From an uncultured Oceanospirillales bacterium (GTDB lineage Bacteria; Pseudomonadota; Gammaproteobacteria; Pseudomonadales; Endozoicomonadaceae), in NCBI GenBank assembly GCA_947040555.1, contig CAMRBW010000006.1:1-57004 (forward strand): a stretch of DNA of 57,004 nucleotides. Direction: 5' to 3'. The translations under genes and the position numbers were made by a program. This document shows, one piece after another, positions 52,819-57,004 of this stretch. The notes beneath the pieces are model-generated. The model did not search any database. It was not told the DNA's origin and saw only the letters and a program-made list of their open reading frames with translations. How positions within the stretch are numbered: position 1 is the first letter of the stretch; every line of letters starts with the position of its first letter.

Positions 52819-53164
52819 AAAATAACTCCTTGTTGTTTGTTTTCCCTGTTAATTTTTCAAGCCCATATTCAAAGTTTCATTTCTCGTGACTGGGTTGAAT
52901 CCAGCATAACTTGGTTGGCAGAGCACTCAGGCAGAGCACTCAGAAGAAAGTTCGCTGGTGCGGAGATACCTGTGTGCATTTGACCGTGCTACTAACAACT
53001 TTGTCAGTTGTTCGCTGATATGCAGGTTGTGTATATGTGAATTCCGAAGGGGGTTAAAACGGACATTTACCTATAGAATTGTGTAATTTTATTGATTGAG
53101 CTGGCTGGGAGCTTTCTGTGCAGCGGAAGGCCGCTGGTTGCTATCAAAATAGGAGAGGAATTTC
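52819..53164. other. Divergent intergenic region between the pfkA leader and deoR-type gene
   Basis: 346 bp with no supported protein gene. It holds the A-rich tract before the 17-codon ORF, a 13-bp tandem duplication at 52917-52942, a TATGCT -10-like box on the minus strand near 52903-52908, and on the plus strand the leader of the DeoR-type regulator. Promoters for both directions must lie here. Confidence 0.5.
52917..52942. repeat. 13-bp tandem duplication
   Basis: GGCAGAGCACTCA occurs twice in direct succession (52917-52929, 52930-52942) in the pfkA/deoR divergent region. Confidence 0.92.
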
Positions 53165-53926
53165 TTGTTAGCTATTGAGCGTCGTGAACGTATTCTCAGT
53201 TATCTGAGACAAAATGAGTACGCCAACGTTGAGAGTCTTGCGGAAAATCTGACGGTTTCCAGCATGACTATTCGTCGGGATCTGAACAAACTGGAAGAGC
53301 AAGGTCTGGTTCGTCGCACCCATGGCGGTGCGACGATTGGTCAGTTTATCAGTAGCCAGCCCCATACCGAGGTTCGCAAGAATCAGAGCCCGGAAGAGAA
53401 GCTGGCTATTGCCCGGTATGCTGCATCTATGGTTCATGATGGTCATACCATCCTGCTGGATGCCGGCACCACCTGCATGGACATCGTCCACTACCTGACA
53501 GACAAGAATATCCGGGTTATGACCACGGATCTGGCCCAGGCTCAGTACCTGTGCCGGTTTCAAAATATCGAAGTGTATGTGCCGGGCGGGCGGGTAGATG
53601 AAGTGACCCAATCCTGTCTCGGCAGCAAGGTGGTCGATTTTCTGGACACCGTTCACGTCGATATCGCGTTTATCGGTTGTACCTCATGGGATCTGCGTCG
53701 TGGTCTGACCACGCCAACAGAAGAGCGTGCAGCGATGAAGAACAAGATGATTGAGCGTGCCGATATTTCCATTCTGGTTGCAGACAGTGAGAAGTACAGC
53801 TGTTACTCCTTCCATAAAATCTGTGAATTGAAGGCGATGGATCTGATTATTACTGATGATCGTCTGAGCCAGAAGAACCGTGAACAGCTGAAAGAAGCGG
53901 GTATTGATCTGTACTGCGCAAGCTGA
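53165..53926 (+). CDS. DeoR/GlpR family transcriptional regulator
   Basis: Sugar-phosphate-responsive repressor type. N-terminal HTH with the DeoR signature (ERRERILSYLRQNEYANVES, SSMTIRRDLNKLEEQGLVRR, THGGA), then the DeoR C-terminal sensor domain with DAGTTCMDI and VADSEKY. The 253-aa length is standard. TTG start at 53165 with GGAGAGG upstream; no nearby ATG fits. Divergent from pfkA and its leader, so it may regulate glycolytic entry; this is inference from position. Confidence 0.9.
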   Translation: MLAIERRERILSYLRQNEYANVESLAENLTVSSMTIRRDLNKLEEQGLVRRTHGGATIGQFISSQPHTEVRKNQSPEEKLAIARYAASMVHDGHTILLDAGTTCMDIVHYLTDKNIRVMTTDLAQAQYLCRFQNIEVYVPGGRVDEVTQSCLGSKVVDFLDTVHVDIAFIGCTSWDLRRGLTTPTEERAAMKNKMIERADISILVADSEKYSCYSFHKICELKAMDLIITDDRLSQKNREQLKEAGIDLYCAS

Positions 53927-53953
53927 ACACAGACATAATCGGAACTCTTTGGG

Positions 53954-53992
53954 AAAAGGGCAGGTTATTGGTTGCATGGCCTGTCCTTTTTT
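53954..53992 (+). terminator. Intrinsic terminator after the DeoR-type gene
   Basis: AAAAGGGCAGG (53954-53964) pairs with CCTGTCCTTTT (53980-53990) with one G-T wobble, 15-nt loop and a run of T. Confidence 0.8.
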
Positions 53993-54086
53993 ATCGCACT
54001 TTTCATCACAGAATAGCCACAAAAGTTAGATATACTGGCTGCAAAGACGGGAATTCAAACAATCAGGAAATAGCACAGGGAGTTCA

Positions 54087-54749
54087 ATGTCTAACGCTTT
54101 TGCCCATCGTTTTCAACGTGTTGTTGAACAGCTTGCCCAGGGGAACCGCAGGGAGTTTGCTGCCCAGACCGGAAAATCCGCTTCCCATATCTATAAAATC
54201 TGCCGGGGCGTGAGTCGTCCGTCCATGGCCTACCTTCAACATCTCTACGACGAATTCCGAGTCGATCTGAACTGGCTGCTGACCGGTGAGCAGAGCAGTG
54301 CGAGTCAACCGGCAGGTGTCGTGCAGGATAAAGAGCTTGTTTATGCTCCTATGTTCGATGTGCAAGCCAGCGCCGGTATGGGCGCTGAGGTTCAGGCGGA
54401 AGATATAAACGACTATTTTGCCTTTACCCGGTCATTTCTCTCCTCACAGCTGGGTGTCTCCACGGACAGCCTCGCATTTATCAGCATTCGGGGAGAGAGT
54501 ATGGAGCCCACGCTGTTTGATGGCGACAGGGTGCTGGTGGATATCTCTCGAAGAATGGTATCCGGTGAGGGACTCTATCTTATCCACACCGAAGATGGCC
54601 TGATGGCCAAACGGCTTCGTCCTCTGCGAGACAATGCCTTGCAGATTACCAGTGATAATCCCGCCTACCCAAGCTGGGTGGTGCATGCCAGCCAGATGGA
54701 GGAGAATCCTGTTGTTGGGCGCATTGTCTGGTGTGCTCGCTCTGTTTGA
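54087..54749 (+). CDS. XRE-family S24-type (LexA/CI-like) repressor
   Basis: 220 aa. N-terminal XRE-type HTH (about residues 8-66), linker, and a C-terminal S24 peptidase-like domain. The catalytic serine is in RGESMEPTLFDGD (S138), the lysine in GLMAKRL (K175), and a likely self-cleavage Ala-Gly lies at ASAGMG (A96-G97). Such proteins are prophage or stress repressors inactivated by RecA-driven self-cleavage. No phage genes are nearby, so it is either a chromosomal regulator of the PrtR type or a leftover. Single gene behind a terminator. Confidence 0.87.
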   Translation: MSNAFAHRFQRVVEQLAQGNRREFAAQTGKSASHIYKICRGVSRPSMAYLQHLYDEFRVDLNWLLTGEQSSASQPAGVVQDKELVYAPMFDVQASAGMGAEVQAEDINDYFAFTRSFLSSQLGVSTDSLAFISIRGESMEPTLFDGDRVLVDISRRMVSGEGLYLIHTEDGLMAKRLRPLRDNALQITSDNPAYPSWVVHASQMEENPVVGRIVWCARSV

Positions 54750-54835
54750 TACCTGACAGGGGCGAGTGTCCGGATTAAACTTGACGATTCGGCGGGGGGT
54801 GCTTTGTATGAAGCTTGTGATATGAGATACGGCGA

Positions 54836-55243
54836 ATGAATATGAAAAAATATCTGGTTGCTATTTCGTTGGGCATGCTGCTTTCCGGATGCTCTGCTCT
54901 TCAGCCTACACCGTCCGAGCTGGGTGATACTTCGCGTAATTCCATTGACTGGGAGGGTACTTACGAAGGGATTCTTCCCTGCGCGGACTGCAGCGGCATA
55001 AAGACGACGCTGACATTAAAGCCGGAAGAGGTTTATGAAGAGGTTGTCGAATACATTGGCCAACCTGACACGCAGTACATCACCGAAGGTCGATTCCAGT
55101 GGGACAGAAAAGGCAATAAGGTCATACTTTCTAATAAGAGAAAGTATATGGTGGGTGAGAATCAGGTGTTCCTGCTGGATAGTGACGGTAATCGGGTGAC
55201 GGGTGAATTGGCGAATAGTTATCGTTTGATCAAGATGCCCTGA
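54836..55243 (+). CDS. NlpE N-terminal-domain lipoprotein
   Basis: Lipoprotein of 135 aa with a lipobox (LGMLLSGCS, C19) and an NlpE/copper-resistance N-terminal-like domain: WEGTYEGILPCADCSGIKTT carries the family's CxxC. Only this first beta-barrel domain is present; E. coli NlpE (236 aa) has a second. NlpE relays surface and copper stress to Cpx; no Cpx genes are visible here. ATG 54836 and ATG 54842 are both possible starts. Closed by a very strong terminator. Confidence 0.85.
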   Translation: MNMKKYLVAISLGMLLSGCSALQPTPSELGDTSRNSIDWEGTYEGILPCADCSGIKTTLTLKPEEVYEEVVEYIGQPDTQYITEGRFQWDRKGNKVILSNKRKYMVGENQVFLLDSDGNRVTGELANSYRLIKMP

Positions 55244-55245
55244 GC

Positions 55246-55281
55246 AAAAAAGCCCCGAAGCATAAGCTTCGGGGCTTTTTT
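55246..55281. terminator. Strong intrinsic terminator after the NlpE-like gene
   Basis: Perfect 16-bp stem AAAAAAGCCCCGAAGC (55246-55261) / GCTTCGGGGCTTTTTT (55266-55281) with an ATAA loop. It works on both strands and also insulates the convergent gene at 55344. Confidence 0.93.
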
Positions 55282-55343
55282 ATCTGAAGACCTGCCGCTG
55301 CCTGATACGCTGCTTATACCGCCTGCATTGGTGCAGGAATTCT

Positions 55344-56720
55344 CTATTCTGTTGTGGTTTTGTTGCCCAAAGCGGATTTGATAGCGCTTAGGTTATCGGC
55401 GCTGATTTTCCCTGTAGACAGGATATGAAAAACGGTAAATTTATAGAGATTCAGCATGTGGTCAATAAAGCTATTTTCTATCTGACTGATAGTCGATTCA
55501 ATGTCAGAGGTAGAGGGATTATGTAACTGCTCACCTTTTACTGGCAAACCTGTGTTTTCTAAATTATCACCCCCAGAAATATTGAGTTTTTCCAAAGCTG
55601 GCAGTAGATCTGCCCGAGAATTTTGAGTAGCTACGGGATTATCAATCCGGATACAGACCTTATCATTAATCAGAACATCTACCTGAAAGTAGTTTATGAA
55701 GACGGTTTGGAATGATTTATCTGGCAGTGTATTTTTTAATACACTGTTTATGTGTTGCTGTAACAGGGTGGGATTTGAGTATTTAATTGTATAGTAATAA
55801 GGGGGGGTTAATTCCCAATAACTTTTTCTGAAGGCATTGTGCCACTGGGTTTTAGGGTCTGTTTCTGATTCATCTTTTTCGGAATTTTCGTCAAAAATTT
55901 CCAGAAAATAATTGTAGATAGAAACAAGCTCCAGGCATAATTCATTTAAGTTTTCTTTATTGCTGGAAGCAAAATGCAGGAGTGTCATGTTCCATAGCAG
56001 TTCCTCTTGGTCACTCTTGCTGTAATTTAGGAGCTCCCCTTTTGACAAGGATTTGAGCAGATTCAGGCTTGTCTCTGTCAGCACACAAGACGTAAAATAA
56101 TGCTGAATTAGGAGACTGATTTTTTTTGTAATGTTTTTCCGAGCGGTGAGTATTGTCGGCGAGTCTCCGGATAAAATTTGTTTAATCGTAATCAGATTCT
56201 GTGCGGTCCATTCTTGTAAATTATCGGGAGTGATGATTTCTTTGGTAAGTCGATTTAGCAGTTCATTAATCAGGGTGCAGGAATACGCCGACTGCGAGAG
56301 TGTCGTGAATAGCTGAACTGTAGTCATGGCTGAAGCGTTCTGAAAGTAGACTTTATTTTGTTCGTTGAGGATTTTTGCTAGGCTCAACATTTCTTTTGAT
56401 GTCTCCTTCGTTGGGGGGTTGTATCTTAAATGCAGCTGCTGGATATATTTGGAGCAAGATTCAATGCCATCCCTAACTATCGTAGCAGCATTAGTCAAAT
56501 CTTCACGATGCAATTTTGTTTTTCTGGGATTACGGATGCTCCCCCTCGGGGGAATAGAGAGCACACTCTGTATTGACTTTTCGGAAGCGGTTGAAGGGGG
56601 GACATGGATTCCGTTTTTAGTCGGTTGGGCTACGAGAGTAGTTGGTAGAAAGGATGAGCAGAGGAGAGCCATCACAGAGATAAGGAGTGAAAGAAAGGGG
56701 GCAGCCTTCTTTGACATCAT
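55344..56720 (-). CDS. Secreted helical hypothetical protein, 458 aa
   Basis: No family assigned. A signal peptide is evident (residues 1-31, LLISVMALLCSSFLPTTLVA). The mature protein is mostly predicted-helical by eye, Leu/Asn/Ser-rich with scattered cysteines, and its DNA is clearly more AT-rich than the core genes around it. Near the C-terminus INYFQVDVLINDKVCIRIDN resembles the strand motif of RAP/PD-(D/E)XK-like domains, which often follow helical repeats, but the match is short. ATG 56720 or 56717 start. Probably lineage-specific and possibly acquired. Confidence 0.6.
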   Translation of the reverse strand: MMSKKAAPFLSLLISVMALLCSSFLPTTLVAQPTKNGIHVPPSTASEKSIQSVLSIPPRGSIRNPRKTKLHREDLTNAATIVRDGIESCSKYIQQLHLRYNPPTKETSKEMLSLAKILNEQNKVYFQNASAMTTVQLFTTLSQSAYSCTLINELLNRLTKEIITPDNLQEWTAQNLITIKQILSGDSPTILTARKNITKKISLLIQHYFTSCVLTETSLNLLKSLSKGELLNYSKSDQEELLWNMTLLHFASSNKENLNELCLELVSIYNYFLEIFDENSEKDESETDPKTQWHNAFRKSYWELTPPYYYTIKYSNPTLLQQHINSVLKNTLPDKSFQTVFINYFQVDVLINDKVCIRIDNPVATQNSRADLLPALEKLNISGGDNLENTGLPVKGEQLHNPSTSDIESTISQIENSFIDHMLNLYKFTVFHILSTGKISADNLSAIKSALGNKTTTE

Positions 56721-56810
56721 ATGACTCGTTAGTGATATTGCAGGAAGCCAAGTAAAGGTAAGAATTGTATGTTAGGCAAGGTGGTTACCCTTTAGGTTTT
56801 ATGGATATCT

Positions 56811-56935
56811 TCAACTCTCTAGCTGCCGGAGCCGCTGCGCCAGACGGTGGTCGACGTCGACGAGAGTGATGCAAGAGGAAATTGCGCGCAGAAAAAAGAG
56901 CGGAACTCTTTCATCCCTGTCCAGTCCTAAAATAG
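56811..56935 (-). pseudogene. Gene fragment next to an IS end
   Basis: On the minus strand about 38 codons read LDRDERVPLFFLRAISSCIT followed by LVDVDHRLAQRLRQLES and a TGA at 56813-56811. It is locally GC-rich, unlike the AT-rich gene next to it, and it begins where the IS-like sequence ends. It may be the 3' stub of a gene cut by the insertion. No family recognised; tentative. Confidence 0.25.
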
Positions 56936-56951
56936 ATTGACACTTTTTGAC

Positions 56952-57004
56952 TTAAAGCACCTGATGTATTTCATCGGGTGTTTTGTATTTCAATGCCATG
57001 TGAG
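56952..57004 (-). mobile_element. C-terminus of an IS3/IS481-like transposase (partial)
   Basis: At the window's right edge the minus strand encodes HMALKYKTPDEIHQVL and a TAA. This is the typical end of rve-type transposases of the IS3/IS481 kind, where ALxYKTPxE precedes the stop. The element continues beyond the window. Its left boundary probably lies near 56925-56940, just past the transposase stop; the terminal repeat cannot be confirmed without the other end. Confidence 0.6.

Noticed and set aside
52751..52825. 24-codon plus-strand ORF opposite the pfkA leader peptide
   Set aside because: It has no ribosome site, whereas the minus-strand 17-codon ORF has AAGGAG at ideal spacing and a terminator.
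54087..54749. S24-type repressor as evidence for a prophage
   Set aside because: No integrase, structural, lysis or att-like sequences surround it. A single CI-like gene does not make a prophage.

Overview
The window looks like chromosome of a gammaproteobacterium, probably a marine or host-associated member of the Oceanospirillales/Pseudomonadales. The core blocks keep gammaproteobacterial order: ubiC-ubiA; ridA-spoT-rpoZ-gmk; rpmG-rpmB-radC / coaBC-dut-argB-slmA-pyrE; and crc / rph / yicC. Two traits are pseudomonad-like: an oxyR-recG operon and a true Crc protein encoded close to pyrE and rph. An Endozoicomonas-like genome would fit the many repeats and broken genes, but that is a guess from gene content, not a database result. 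I saw no tRNA, rRNA or CRISPR array.

Layout. 1-6.2 kb: tail of a 2-oxoacid dehydrogenase operon (E2 subunit), then the stress trio prkA(yeaG)-yeaH-spoVR(ycgB). 6.4-9.8 kb: an H-NS-family gene, a SprT-like metalloprotease, ubiA/ubiC and an HU gene. 9.8-20.6 kb: cyuA with its divergent Lrp-type regulator, oxyR-recG, a YeeZ-like epimerase, ridA, spoT, rpoZ, gmk and a GNAT acetyltransferase. 20.8-22.5 kb: a lineage-specific secreted-protein locus split by a frameshift and preceded by eight copies of an 8-bp repeat. 22.5-36.1 kb: tRNA hydroxylase trhP and the long core block to yicC, interrupted by a gtrA-type lipid glycosylation locus whose gtrB is reduced to a stub. 36.2-38.8 kb: a decay zone with an IS1595-type transposase remnant and a fragmented secreted gene. 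38.8-43.7 kb: a second H-NS paralogue divergent from a four-gene membrane-lipid operon (DedA, ATP-grasp, DoxX, OlsF-like two-domain acyltransferase). 43.7-57 kb: DinB-like protein, galU, an SDR, a TraE-type topoisomerase III, a GDSL lipase, yggU, a DUF2726 protein, pfkA, a DeoR regulator, an S24-type repressor, an NlpE-domain lipoprotein, a large secreted unknown and the end of an insertion sequence that runs off the window.

The most interesting parts are: (1) the DedA / ATP-grasp / DoxX / OlsF-like operon, a candidate aminolipid pathway with an unexplained ligase; (2) a 17-codon ORF with a strong ribosome site, an A-rich Hfq/Crc-like motif and its own terminator, upstream of pfkA; (3) the octamer repeat at the head of the split secreted gene, a possible phase-variation switch; and (4) several independent signs of gene decay and short tandem duplication. 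Starts were revised where a ribosome site, a coupled stop codon or a paralogue argued for it. Several broken genes depend on one-base differences, so assembly error has to be kept in mind.
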